In this document: in pieces, positions 36,781 to 44,965 of the stretch | Position numbering within the stretch: the stretch's first letter is position 1 | Layout: the number at the start of each line of letters is the position of its first letter | Source: Actinomadura sp. J1-007 | Lineage (GTDB): Bacteria; Actinomycetota; Actinomycetes; Streptosporangiales; Streptosporangiaceae | DNA length: 64,000 nt | NCBI RefSeq assembly: GCF_009793335.1 | Contig: NZ_WING01000001.1 | Coordinates: forward strand, 5,580,001-5,644,000 | Reading direction: 5' to 3' | Notes under the pieces: model-generated | Told to the model about the DNA's origin: nothing | The model's database searches: none | Seen by the model: the letters and a program-made list of their open reading frames with translations, nothing else | Translations under genes and position numbers: made by a program

Positions 36781-37075
36781 GCCGAAACTAGATCCGTGCA
36801 GGTAAGAGTCGTGATCGCTGGTGTCGGCAGGCCACGGGGTGATGGTTCGGGTGATCGCTTCGGATGTGGGCGCGGGACATCGTCGCCCCGGCATGATGGT
36901 CGGCCGTGTTGTTGCGATTGGCGTATCCGACGGTGACGAACACGTTCGCGGTGCTTGGTCTTCTTCCGCTGAGCGATCGTGACAAGGACGTTGAGATCCT
37001 GGCGTTGCGGCATTAGATCGCGGTCTTGGAGCGCCGGTTGGGCGGTGCGGCGGCGAAGCGAAGGCCATTTGGATG
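36776..37075 (+). pseudogene. Another integrase-type IS 5' fragment
   Basis: The leader (ccgaaactagatccgtgcag from 36782) is followed by a start at 36905: LLRLAYPTVTNTFAVLGLLP, LSDRDKDVEILALRH, an in-frame TAG, then IAVLERRLGGAA. It ends near 37075. It is the same family as the fragment at 29258 and abuts the previous remnant, so two copies were stacked. Confidence 0.6.
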
Positions 37076-37510
37076 CGTGTCTGTAGGAGCACATGCCTGC
37101 ATGCTGTGCCATGGACGGGCACCATCTGCTGGTCGTCCATGGCACTGCAGAGTGGTGGACGCCGGGTGACGACCCGTGGCGGGGGCGAGCCGTACAGAAC
37201 GCTCAGAGTGCGCCTCCTCGCGGAGGCGTCTGAGCTCCCCGAACGTGGCGATCGCGGCAGCCTCCTGTCGCTGAGTTCGCTCGGTACGTCCCCGATCGGC
37301 ATCCCCGCGGATCGCTCAGCATGACCCACCGTTTGTCGGCAACGTAGTTTTGCGTCTTCGGTAAGTCCGCACCGCGACAGCCGATTAAACGCCAGCTCAG
37401 GGCACGCTCGGCCGACCCGCCGAGCGGTGATCGAAGTGAGAACTGCTGAAGTAGCTCCGCGTTGCCGGGACTTCTCGCGCGACGGTCCTAGGTGCGGCTA
37501 AATTCGCCGT
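37076..37510. other. Intergenic region, nothing supported
   Basis: About 430 bases between the IS remnant and galU. No convincing gene was found. A promoter for galU is expected near 37440-37500 but no clear consensus is visible. Confidence 0.4.
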
Positions 37511-38427
37511 ATGACCAGTATCAGCCGAATGGCCAAGGCGGTCCTCCCGGCCGTCGGACTGGGCACGCGATTTCTCCCTGCGACAAAGGCAGTTCCGAAG
37601 GAAATGCTGCCGGTCATGGACAGACTCGCCATCCAGTACGTAGTGGAGGAAGCCGTCTCGGCCGGCCTCTCCGAAGTACTAATTGTGGCAGGACGTAACA
37701 AGAACACCCCGAAAGATCATTTCGACTGCGGTTTCGAACTCGAAAGCGTCCTCAGGGGAAAAGGAGATGACGCGAAGCTCTCCCGGCTGACGTCGTCCGC
37801 CGCCCTCGCGAACATCCACTATCTGCGCCAGGGCGACGCCCGGGGCCTCGGTCACGCCGTGCTGCGGGCCGCGTCGTACGTCGGGGACGAGCCGTTCGCC
37901 GTCCTTCTCGGTGACGACCTGATCGACGCCGGGGACACGCTGCTCACGCGCATGACCGAGGCCAGTGAGCGGTACGGGGGCAGCGTCCTGGCGCTGATGG
38001 AGGTGGATCGGGAGCAGATCTCCCGGTACGGGTGCGCGGCCGTGGCCAGGACCGGCGAGCACGACGTGCTGCGGGTGACCGACCTGGTCGAGAAGCCCGC
38101 GCCCGGCGAGGCCCCGAGCGGGTACGCGGTGCTCGGCCGCTACGTCCTGGACGCCGTGGTGTTCGGTGTCCTGCGCCGCACGCGGCCGGGCCGCGGTGGC
38201 GAGGTCCAGCTCACGGACACTCTGCGCGAGTTGTGCGCGGGCGACGGGGCGAAGGGCCCTATGCATGGTGTGACCCCGGCGACTATCTGCGGGCCGTTGT
38301 CCAGCTCGCCTGGGAGGGGGAGGACCTGGGGCCCGGTTTCCGCACATGGCTCGGCGAGTTCGTCACGTCGAACGCGAACACGGGCCCGCTCCCCGTACCG
38401 GCCGGACCGTGTCTTGGCGCCACATAA
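37511..38427 (+). pseudogene. galU: UTP-glucose-1-phosphate uridylyltransferase, frameshifted near the C-terminus
   Basis: From ATG 37511 the frame holds nearly the whole GalU: AVLPAVGLGTRFLPATKAVP (nucleotide-binding loop; usually VLPAAGLGTR), KEMLPVMDRLAIQYVVEEAV, FAVLLGDDLID, GYAVLGRYVLDAVVFGVL, GGEVQLTDTLREL. GalU makes UDP-glucose from UTP and glucose-1-phosphate for envelope polysaccharides. At about 38275 (after GPMHGV) a small deletion shifts the frame. The right C-terminus continues in another frame: GDYLRAVVQLAWEGEDLGPG, FRTWLGEFVTSN, ending at 38427. Around nine residues (the GRRYDTGD region) are missing. Function is probably lost, so the cell should have another copy. Confidence 0.75.
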
Positions 38428-38471
38428 ACGCCTTCCGGTGAAACGGAAGGCACCAGTGAAAGGGAGAAAAG

Positions 38472-38819
38472 TTGGACCTGCAGCTCTCCGACAAGGTTTA
38501 CCTCGTCACCGGAGCGTCATCGGGAATCGGTGCGGCCAGCGTGCGGCTGCTGGCAGCGGCGGCCAAGACGGCGCTGCTATCGGTCTCCAAGCCCCTGTCA
38601 GTGGAGTTCGCGCCATTCGGGGTGCGCTCCAACGTCGTCTCTCCAGGACCGACCCGCACTGCCCTGTTCGACGCACCAGGCGGCTTCGCCGAACAGCTCG
38701 TCGAGCGGTATGGGATGTCCCCGGACGAGGCAGTCGATCACTTCATCCGTGCGGAGCGCACTGTAGCGCCGCTGCTCGCTGATGGGCTGCCTGCCCAGGA
38801 GTCGGCACCGGCCTCATGA
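38472..38819 (+). pseudogene. SDR with a large internal deletion, 3' end fused to repeat C
   Basis: A TTG start at 38472 follows AAAGGGAGAAAAG. It reads LQLSDKVYLVTGASSGIGAA (cofactor loop), then after LLA jumps to AAKTALLSVSKPLSVEFAPF, GVRSNVVSPGPTRTALFDAP, the Lys and C-terminal part of an SDR. About 110 residues in the middle, with NNAG and the catalytic Ser and Tyr, are gone. The last codons (LADGLPAQESAPAS) come from the dispersed repeat. It cannot be an active reductase. Confidence 0.7.
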
Positions 38820-39179
38820 CGTGCCCGAGCCGGGTGAGCAAAAGGCGAGCAGGATGGCCGCGACGCGGTATTCATAAAGGGCCCTGGTGCTTCCTTGGCG
38901 AAGGGAGAGACGCTCTGTTTCGGGGCCGTCGATTGCAACTGCAGGCCCACACCATGCGACCGGAAGGTGGACCAGTCGCGCCCTCGGCCATCCGCCTCGT
39001 GCCTGGTAGGACGAAACCGATGATGATGGTGTTCCGATCCGAGTCGGCGAGCGAACCTGGAGTGAACAGGGGTGACAGAATGGCCCATAAAGGCCGACGG
39101 GCAAACGGACATCATCTGTGTTTGCTGTGGGGGAGCGGGGTGCGCCGTCAGGGACTTGAACCCCGAACCTGCGGATTAA

Positions 39180-40047
39180 GAGCGTGTCTCATGTGGACCG
39201 TTTGGCGAGCTTCTTGTAGCAGGTGATGGCGGCGGCGAGGACGAGGAAGGCGTTAAACAGGTGGCCGTGGCGTTGGTAGCGGATGGTCAGGCGTCGGTAG
39301 CCGAGCAGCCAGGGTCTGTTCGATCTTCCAGCGGTGGCGGCCCAGGTGTTCGCTGGACTCGATGCCGGGCCGGGCGATGCGCGGCACGATTCCGCGGCGG
39401 CGCAGCCAGGCCAGGTGCTCGGCGGAGTGGTAGGCCTTGTCGGCGCGGACCTTGACCGGCCTGCGCCGGCGCGGCCCGCGCCGGGCCCGGATCGCCGGCA
39501 ACGCCATCAGCAACGGCTGAACGCCCGGCTGTCGTGCACATTGGCTGCCGACACCGCGACCACCAGCGGCAGCCCGGCCGCATCCGACAGCACGTGGAGT
39601 TTGCTGCCCTTCCTGTCCCGATCGACCGGACTTGGGCCGGTCAGCATGCCCCCCTTTTCGCACGGACGGCGGCGGCGTCCACGATCGCTGACGCCTAGTC
39701 CACCTGCCCCGGGCCCGAACTCGTCCAGCACCGCGCGATGCAGCCGCGGCCACAACCCCGCCCGCGTCCACGCAGTGAACCGCCGATGCGCCGTCGGCAC
39801 CCTCACCCCGAACTCACCCGGCAGATGCCGCCATGCACACCCACTGGTCAGCACATACACGATCGCGGTGAACACCGCCCGATCATCCACCGACGCCGTC
39901 CCACCACCCTGCCGGCGCGGCGCAAACCCGGGATCAACGGCTCAACGATCGCCCACAACTCATCCGGCACCAATCGGAGCGCAAGATCAGACGACATGCC
40001 CCAAATCACGCCGCACACTGGCGGTCAGATCCACGTGAGACACGCTC
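39180..40047. mobile_element. IS5-family element (IS427-like), copy 2
   Basis: 868 bases. The ends are gagcgtgtctcatgtgg and the complement of gagcgtgtctcacgtgg, flanked by TAA at 39177-39179 and 40048-40050. The insertion is within the anticodon loop of the tRNA-Lys fragment. It is the same element type as 26008-26873, in the other orientation. Confidence 0.85.
39189..39997 (-). pseudogene. IS5 transposase of copy 2, frameshifted
   Basis: ATG 39997 starts MSSDLALRLVPDELWAIVEP. A shift near 39920 leads to SVDDRAVFTAIVYVLTSGCA, WRHLPGEFGVRVPTAHRRFT, AWTRAGLWPRLHRAVLDEFG. After another near 39700 come DRDRKGSKLHVLSDAAGLPL and VVAVSAANVHDSRAFS, then in other frames VRADKAYHSAEHLAWLRRRG, IVPRIARPGI and the C-terminal ITCYKKLAKRST, whose stop lies in the terminal repeat. 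At least three shifts prevent a full product. Confidence 0.8.
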
Positions 40048-40066
40048 TAAGAGTCCGCTGCTCGCG

Positions 40067-40630
40067 CTGTCACCCCGTACCGGCCGGTGACGCGCGGAGT
40101 CATTTTGCGTCGCTTCATCCGCGTCTCATCCATTTTCTAATGTCAGACTCTATCTCTTGCTGATGGTCCGTACCGGGGCAGACGAGCACCCATGGAGCAC
40201 CCACGATGGTGCTTGCGTCTGCGTGCGCGGGGTGATGTCGTCCTGAAAACTTTCGTCCGACTTCAAGTTTGGAACCTTCCGCCGCTACATTCGGAGATCT
40301 TGTGGGGGTGTTCGCTCTCGGGACCCGTGATCATTGGGTGGTGATCTGTGGATGACCTTTCCTGTCCTACGGACTGGTGGTGTCCTGGGAGCCGACGCTG
40401 GTCGAGCTATCCTCGCGGATCATCGGCCCGTTGTTCACCCGCCCAGAACTGCGGTCACACCTACCTCGACGGCATGGCCGAGGGCGACCTCCCTGGGCAT
40501 CGTTACCCCACTGCTGAACGCCGCGTCCCCGCCGCCAACTTCCGTGCCAGGGCATGCCCGCAGCCATGCCCTGTGAGGTCTGTGCAGCGGCCATTCTCGA
40601 TCCTTCGAGTCCGGTGAACAGGACGGACAA
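40067..40630. other. Decayed region with a possible IS701-like fragment
   Basis: No intact gene. Around 40388-40470 the plus strand reads SWEPTLVELSSRIIGPLFTR then PELRSHL, which resembles the N-terminus of IS701-type transposases; the continuation (YLDGMAEGDLPGH) is in another frame. The body of the group II intron that ends at 40702 is expected here but its 5' end and reverse transcriptase gene were not found. Confidence 0.3.
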
Positions 40631-40702
40631 GAGCCGTGTAACGAGAGACCGTTACGCACGGTTCTGTGAGAGCCCAGGGGTGAGATTCCCCTGGGCTACT
40701 CG
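40631..40702 (+). ncRNA. Group II intron 3' end (domains V and VI)
   Basis: 40631-40664 is a 34-nt domain V: gagccgtgta at the 5' side, GAGA loop, acgcacggttc at the 3' side, with the conserved AGC triad. 40671-40697 forms domain VI as a perfect 10-bp hairpin (agcccagggg / cccctgggct, 7-nt loop), followed by ctactcgac, a common bacterial intron end. No intron-encoded protein is recognisable upstream, so it is a truncated intron. Its 3' end overlaps, antisense, the last codons and the stop of the TPR gene. Confidence 0.75.
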
Positions 40703-41730
40703 ACCGACACCGTGCAGATCTCGCCGGAATTCTGGGGGCGTCCAGAGAGGTTCATGGTGTGCCAGATGTCGTCGATGATCCTCCGCGCCGAACGTGGCGG
40801 ACGCTCGTTTCGGCGGAACTGATCGAGGGTGGCGGAGAGCCTGGTCAACGGTCTGGTCGAACGGACGGTTCCAAGTAGCGGGAGGAGCTGGTCAACGGTG
40901 GATTCCGCATCGTGCCAGGCACCTGCCTCCAACTGCGCGTGCATGAGGACGCACAGGTAGAGGAAGCGGTCTCGGCGTGCTTTGTGGGGAGCAACCATCA
41001 GTGCATGTGAGATGGGGTCGATCGCTGCCTTCCAGTCGCCGAGACTGCCGAGCATCGCTCCGGTGGCGTGGTTGAAGCCGCGTTCGGATACCCACCACGC
41101 CCAGCCGGGGTCACGGTCGCTGACGCCTTCGGAAAGCAGGCCGGTGGCCGAATCGAGCGTCTTGGTCGCCTCGGTCCGCAGCCCCATCTGCGCGTATGCG
41201 CGCGCTACCCTGAGCTTGAACATCGCCGTCAGCCGGGGAGTGAGCCCGCCGTGGTCGAGAATCGGTTCGACCCACAGCAGGGAGCTGATGGGGCGCCTCA
41301 GATAGAGGGCCTGAAGGCTCAAGTTGTGAAGAACGAACAACTCCATGGACCGGTCGCCGGCCGTCCGTGCAAGTGCGAGCGCATGCCGGTTGACGCGGTA
41401 GGACTGCGCGTGCCGATTGGCGTCGCACAGGAGCCAGCCGGTGAGCTCGGCGAACTCGGCGACGGCGGCACGAACGTCGCGCTCTGCCCGGCGGCGAATC
41501 CCGCGCCGGTCGAGGTCGTGTCTCACCGCGGCTAGGGCGCGCAGGGCAAGGGCGGAGGTGTGGTCTCCACCGAACCGCACGTCGAGGTCCACTAGGCACT
41601 GCACCTTCTGCTGCAGCGCAAGGACGTAATCCTCGTCGGCGGGTGCGAGGTCTTCGGCTGCCCCTGGCGGTGCCGCGAGAACATGGAGATCTTCCTGGCT
41701 GCCCGAAGGCAAGGGGAGGGCGCCCATCAT
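40696..41730 (-). CDS. TPR-type regulator lacking an HTH domain
   Basis: The likely start is ATG 41730 (MGALPLPSGSQEDLHVLAAP), giving 344 residues, overlapping the stop of the upstream seven-TM gene. It follows the C-terminal part of actinobacterial XRE-type regulators: DEDYVLALQQKVQCLVDLDV, RFGGDHTSALALRALAAVRH, EFAELTGWLLCDANRHAQSY, then TPR-like helix pairs (ARAYAQMGLRTEATKTLDSA). The N-terminal helix-turn-helix is missing and is supplied, I infer, by the separate XRE gene at 44047. Its stop codon lies inside the end of the group II intron, so the natural C-terminus may have been replaced. Confidence 0.7.
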   Translation of the reverse strand: MMGALPLPSGSQEDLHVLAAPPGAAEDLAPADEDYVLALQQKVQCLVDLDVRFGGDHTSALALRALAAVRHDLDRRGIRRRAERDVRAAVAEFAELTGWLLCDANRHAQSYRVNRHALALARTAGDRSMELFVLHNLSLQALYLRRPISSLLWVEPILDHGGLTPRLTAMFKLRVARAYAQMGLRTEATKTLDSATGLLSEGVSDRDPGWAWWVSERGFNHATGAMLGSLGDWKAAIDPISHALMVAPHKARRDRFLYLCVLMHAQLEAGAWHDAESTVDQLLPLLGTVRSTRPLTRLSATLDQFRRNERPPRSARRIIDDIWHTMNLSGRPQNSGEICTVSVE

Positions 41731-42938
41731 GCGCGGGAAGCCCTGAGGACCGACGCGCCGACTTCTCTCGGAGTTATCCGCCCGAACTCCTCGGCGACCA
41801 TGGTCAGCCACTGGACCTGGTCAGGAAGATCGCCTGGTGTGGCGAAAAGCGTGTCCGCGGGTGCGGCGGCCGCGAGTCCGTCGGCTTTGGCGCGCAGCGC
41901 CGCGCACAGCTGAAATGCCTCGGCGATGGCCTGGCACCTCTTTTCTTCGAGTCCGGATTCCCTCGCCCGGCGCCGGGCGTCCTCGACGTCGCCGGGATGG
42001 AGGTATGGACGCAAGGCCAGCTGTCCGTCCAGGATCTCGATGACTCTCCGATAGAGGCGATGTTCGAGGTCCCTCGGGGGTAGCAGGCTGGCCAGCCGAG
42101 AGCCGGGGGGCTCCTTGGCGATCATGGGAGCGGCTTCGTACAGAGCGGTCCACAGCGGATACAGCTGCCGGTACGCGCGGTAGTCTCCCGTCCATCGATG
42201 AACGTGGGACAACCAGGGGCCCCATCCGGGAATGGTCCAGCCCACCAGTTCCAGCAGCGAGCCCACATCGCCGGCCAACCACTGGAGCGGGTCCCAGCGC
42301 GTCATGTCCGCACCGCTCTGTACCCCGATGATCTCTACGTAGCGCATTGCGCAGTACACCAGGATGAAGCCCGCACCTGTGACGACGATCCACATACCGC
42401 GGCGCAGCCATGCGCGGCCGACGATGCCGGCATAGTGAACGGACAGCCGCATTGTAATGATCTGCCCCACCGCGACCACGCCAATATAGACGCACAAGTA
42501 CGTGACGTAGCGGGAGTTCTCCATGTTCAGCAGGCTGGCGGTCTCGGCGTCGTGCCGTCTTGGCGGGAGCGCGAACACGAACATGGCGACTAGGAGGATC
42601 AGCATCGCGCCGAAGGAGGCCACGCGCTTTCGAGCCTTGGTCCTGGCGACATCCAGCGGATAGGACCAGTTGATCAACACAACCTGTTGGGCCGCGGTCA
42701 GGACGACCACGGTGCAGTGGATCAGAATTGTGGTGATGTTCCGGTATCCGAACAGGTCGGCGATGGACGGCCAGACGAAATCCAGCCCTAGGAAGAAGCT
42801 GAGGAACGAACTCGCGAAATAGACACAGACAGCGACTACCGCCACCTCGGTGGGGTGACGCACCAGGCGAGGCAACGTGTAGAGCAGCGCCATCAACGCG
42901 CCGATCATGCAACTCCACTCGAGAACGTCGTAAAGCAT
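41727..42938 (-). CDS. MAB_1171c-type seven-TM membrane protein
   Basis: I choose ATG 42938 (MLYDVLEWSCMIGALMALLY), giving 403 residues; a TTG at 42971 is the alternative. Seven membrane helices fill residues ~1-230 (for example VAVVAVCVYFASSFLSFFLG; VASFGAMLILLVAMFVFALP; GMWIVVTGAGFILVYCAMRY). A cytoplasmic C-terminal half follows, with RWTGDYRAYRQLYPLWTALY and EHRLYRRVIEILDGQLALRP. This is the family annotated as MAB_1171c putative transporter in actinobacteria, usually beside XRE and ImmA/IrrE genes as here. Transport has not been shown for the family to my knowledge; a signalling role is equally possible. Confidence 0.8.
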   Translation of the reverse strand: MLYDVLEWSCMIGALMALLYTLPRLVRHPTEVAVVAVCVYFASSFLSFFLGLDFVWPSIADLFGYRNITTILIHCTVVVLTAAQQVVLINWSYPLDVARTKARKRVASFGAMLILLVAMFVFALPPRRHDAETASLLNMENSRYVTYLCVYIGVVAVGQIITMRLSVHYAGIVGRAWLRRGMWIVVTGAGFILVYCAMRYVEIIGVQSGADMTRWDPLQWLAGDVGSLLELVGWTIPGWGPWLSHVHRWTGDYRAYRQLYPLWTALYEAAPMIAKEPPGSRLASLLPPRDLEHRLYRRVIEILDGQLALRPYLHPGDVEDARRRARESGLEEKRCQAIAEAFQLCAALRAKADGLAAAAPADTLFATPGDLPDQVQWLTMVAEEFGRITPREVGASVLRASRA

Positions 42939-42974
42939 GGCCAGATGCCCATTTCTCTGTAGATCGACCAAGTA

Positions 42975-43598
42975 TCAGCGCCGCGGGGAGTGCGGTCTAC
43001 CGAGCGTTCGTTCGATTCTGGCAACTACTTCGGTCTGTCCGGGAGGTGATCCTCGCACTTCACGGGGATGGCCCTCGGTGGGCTGCTCAACGACCAAGGA
43101 CATGAGGTCGGCGAACGTCTCGGCCTCGAGTTCCTGGGTGTTGTCATAGGCTGTCCGGCCCAGCATGCTCCTGATGAGCTCAGGGTCGAGATCGGGCAGA
43201 AGGAGTCCGGGAAGACCTCCGCCGGGGCCGGGCCCGACTCGGTGAGCGAAGAGCATGTGCCCGATCTCGTGCAGGATGATGTGCCGCTGGTGCAACGGCG
43301 AGGTGCCTTGCTCGTGGAAGATGTAGTCCGCGCCCGCCGTGCTGACCCACATGCCGCATGGCGTTCCGGGGGCGGTCTCGATCGGATTCAGGCGGATCGA
43401 ACGCCCTCGTCGTCGTTCGATCTGGAGACAGAACTCGCCGATGTCGAACGGATCGGGGATGTCGAGCGAGTCGACGAGAGCTCGGCACCGTCGTCTCACA
43501 TCCCGATCAGTCAAGTTCTGACCTCTCGATTTCCGAACGTGCATCGTCTGGATGACCTGGAATCGCCTTGCCAACGTCGATGTCGGCCGTCCCGTCAC
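42975..43598 (-). CDS. ImmA/IrrE-family metallopeptidase
   Basis: The frame starts at GTG 43598, overlapping the XRE stop (GTGA); ATG 43541 (MHVRKSRGQNLTDRDVRRRC) is also possible. The zinc motif is RHIILHEIGHMLFAHR (HExxH) and a downstream ELEAETFADLM supplies the third ligand Glu. The N-terminal ~80 residues (VDSLDIPDPFDIGEFCLQIE) are the usual actinobacterial leader of this family. ImmA-type proteases cut or inactivate partner repressors. The coupled XRE regulator is the obvious target here, by inference. Confidence 0.85.
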   Translation of the reverse strand: MTGRPTSTLARRFQVIQTMHVRKSRGQNLTDRDVRRRCRALVDSLDIPDPFDIGEFCLQIERRRGRSIRLNPIETAPGTPCGMWVSTAGADYIFHEQGTSPLHQRHIILHEIGHMLFAHRVGPGPGGGLPGLLLPDLDPELIRSMLGRTAYDNTQELEAETFADLMSLVVEQPTEGHPREVRGSPPGQTEVVARIERTLGRPHSPRR

Positions 43599-44047
43599 CG
43601 ATCAGTCTGGTCCCTATGTGGCTGGGTGGATCGGTGCTGTTCCATGCGGGCGGCGCTCGCGATCATCTCACCAATCATGCGTCTTCCTTCGGGGGACAGA
43701 TCTGCCAGAGTCCGCAGAGTCGCGGTGTCGACACCGCCGTCGCGCATCAGCGCGAGCAGCGTGAGCTGGTCCTCGATGCTTTCGGCTTCCGAGCCCTCGC
43801 CGAAATAGCCGATGGGCACTCTGAAGAAGGTAGCAAGTGTTGTCAGGGTGCGCAGGGTGGGATTCGGTTGTCGGCTTGTTCGCAGCTTCCACACGGTGGA
43901 TCGGGAGATGTCCTCTCCTGTCACCCTCTGGAGGGCGGCGGCGACCTCGGCGTCTGAGGTGGCAGGCTTGACGTCCGGTGGCCACATGTGACGAATCAGC
44001 CAGTTGATCTTTTCTGCCAGCGTTTTCGGTGCCTGTCCAACTGACAT
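43595..44047 (-). CDS. XRE-family helix-turn-helix regulator
   Basis: I choose ATG 44047 (MSVGQAPKTLAEKINWLIRH), preceded by GGAGG, giving 150 residues. LAEKINWLIRHMWP, SDAEVAAALQRVTGEDISRS and TVWKLRTSRQPNPTLRTLTT form an XRE DNA-binding domain of the type found beside ImmA/IrrE genes, followed by LATFFRVPIGYFGEG. The C-terminal helix region (EDQLTLLALMRDGGVDTATL) probably dimerises. It is first in a four-gene minus-strand module: XRE, protease, seven-TM, TPR. Confidence 0.85.
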   Translation of the reverse strand: MSVGQAPKTLAEKINWLIRHMWPPDVKPATSDAEVAAALQRVTGEDISRSTVWKLRTSRQPNPTLRTLTTLATFFRVPIGYFGEGSEAESIEDQLTLLALMRDGGVDTATLRTLADLSPEGRRMIGEMIASAARMEQHRSTQPHRDQTDR

Positions 44048-44158
44048 GAGTTCCTCCGCTGTCCACAAGTGGTCACCGAGCACAAGGGGGCCGAAAGGTG
44101 TGTGCCACGTCGTTGGGTCTCGCCCGGTGCTACCTGCCCCCGATAGCAAGCTTGACAC

Positions 44159-44965
44159 CAGTGGCCAACGTGGGTTACTCCTACTGCATGCTACTTCTAT
44201 CTACAACTTCCACAGTGCAGCTATTACAGTAGCAACGAGCGGAACTGCCCGGCAGGATTGGTGGGGGTGCTCTGACGAGAGAGAACCTGGCTGCCGCCTC
44301 CCACTGCCTTCTGGTACGCGCCCCAGCGCCTGCATCTGCGTCTTCGCGTCAACGAAATCATCACAGCAACGGTGTGGCCCATGACAAGACGTTTCCCACA
44401 CCCCCATGTCACGCAGCGTGTGACATGGGCACTTCTCTCGCGGCGAATACTCGGCCATCTCCCGGCCGGCCTCCTGGCAAAAGCCTTTTCGTGGTTCGCT
44501 GTGGTTAGCGTTAGATCCGCCGCCGCTTCCGTCCACAATTCCCGCCACTAAGTTCCGCGCGGTCGCCTTGGCGGCCCATCGGCCGGCCGTCCCGCCCAGA
44601 CGTCGTGGCCTCGATCTGGCCCGGTGCGCATCGTCGGCTCGCCGTTGCCGTCCCGAAGCCGTTTCGCCACCGGATCACCGTCAGGCATCCCGAAACGCCC
44701 CCTCGCACCGGCGCGACCGACCTGCCGTGCTCGACCAGCGACCAGAAGAAGGCCCTGGGAGTGCGGAGAAGACCAAGGGCATCTGTCATTCCATCAAACG
44801 TACAAGTGAAGCTATCTCGAATGCATTCCACCAGGGGGCCTGCCCTCGGAGATAGCGGCAATCGGCGTAGAGACAAGGTAGGCATCTCTCAGGCGATACC
44901 GGGCATCGCACCGATCGGGTCTCGGTGGTCTGAGGGCCACGTCACGGGTAGGAGGTGCTGGGGTC
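44159..44965. other. Divergent intergenic region, no supported gene
   Basis: About 800 bases between the XRE module and the StrR-like regulator. Open frames here are short and read as shadows. Promoters for both flanking operons must lie here. The stretch 44150-44225 is the most AT-rich and is the likelier XRE promoter. Confidence 0.4.

Larger units (their letters stand above)
38769..40066. repeat. Long dispersed repeat, copy C, with tRNA-Lys fragment split by an IS
   Basis: 38769-39065 match copy A; 38919-39179 match copy B. 39139-39179 and, beyond the IS, 40048-40066 together read on the minus strand as the 3' two thirds of tRNA-Lys(CTT): gctgctc, anticodon loop CTCTTAA, variable loop, T arm and acceptor strand. 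The tRNA 5' half (D arm) is not present beyond 40066. Removing the IS and one TAA restores the fragment. Confidence 0.6.

Noticed and set aside
44511..44885. 124-codon minus-strand frame upstream of the StrR-like regulator
   Set aside because: No motif, no ribosome binding site and atypical composition; probably chance.
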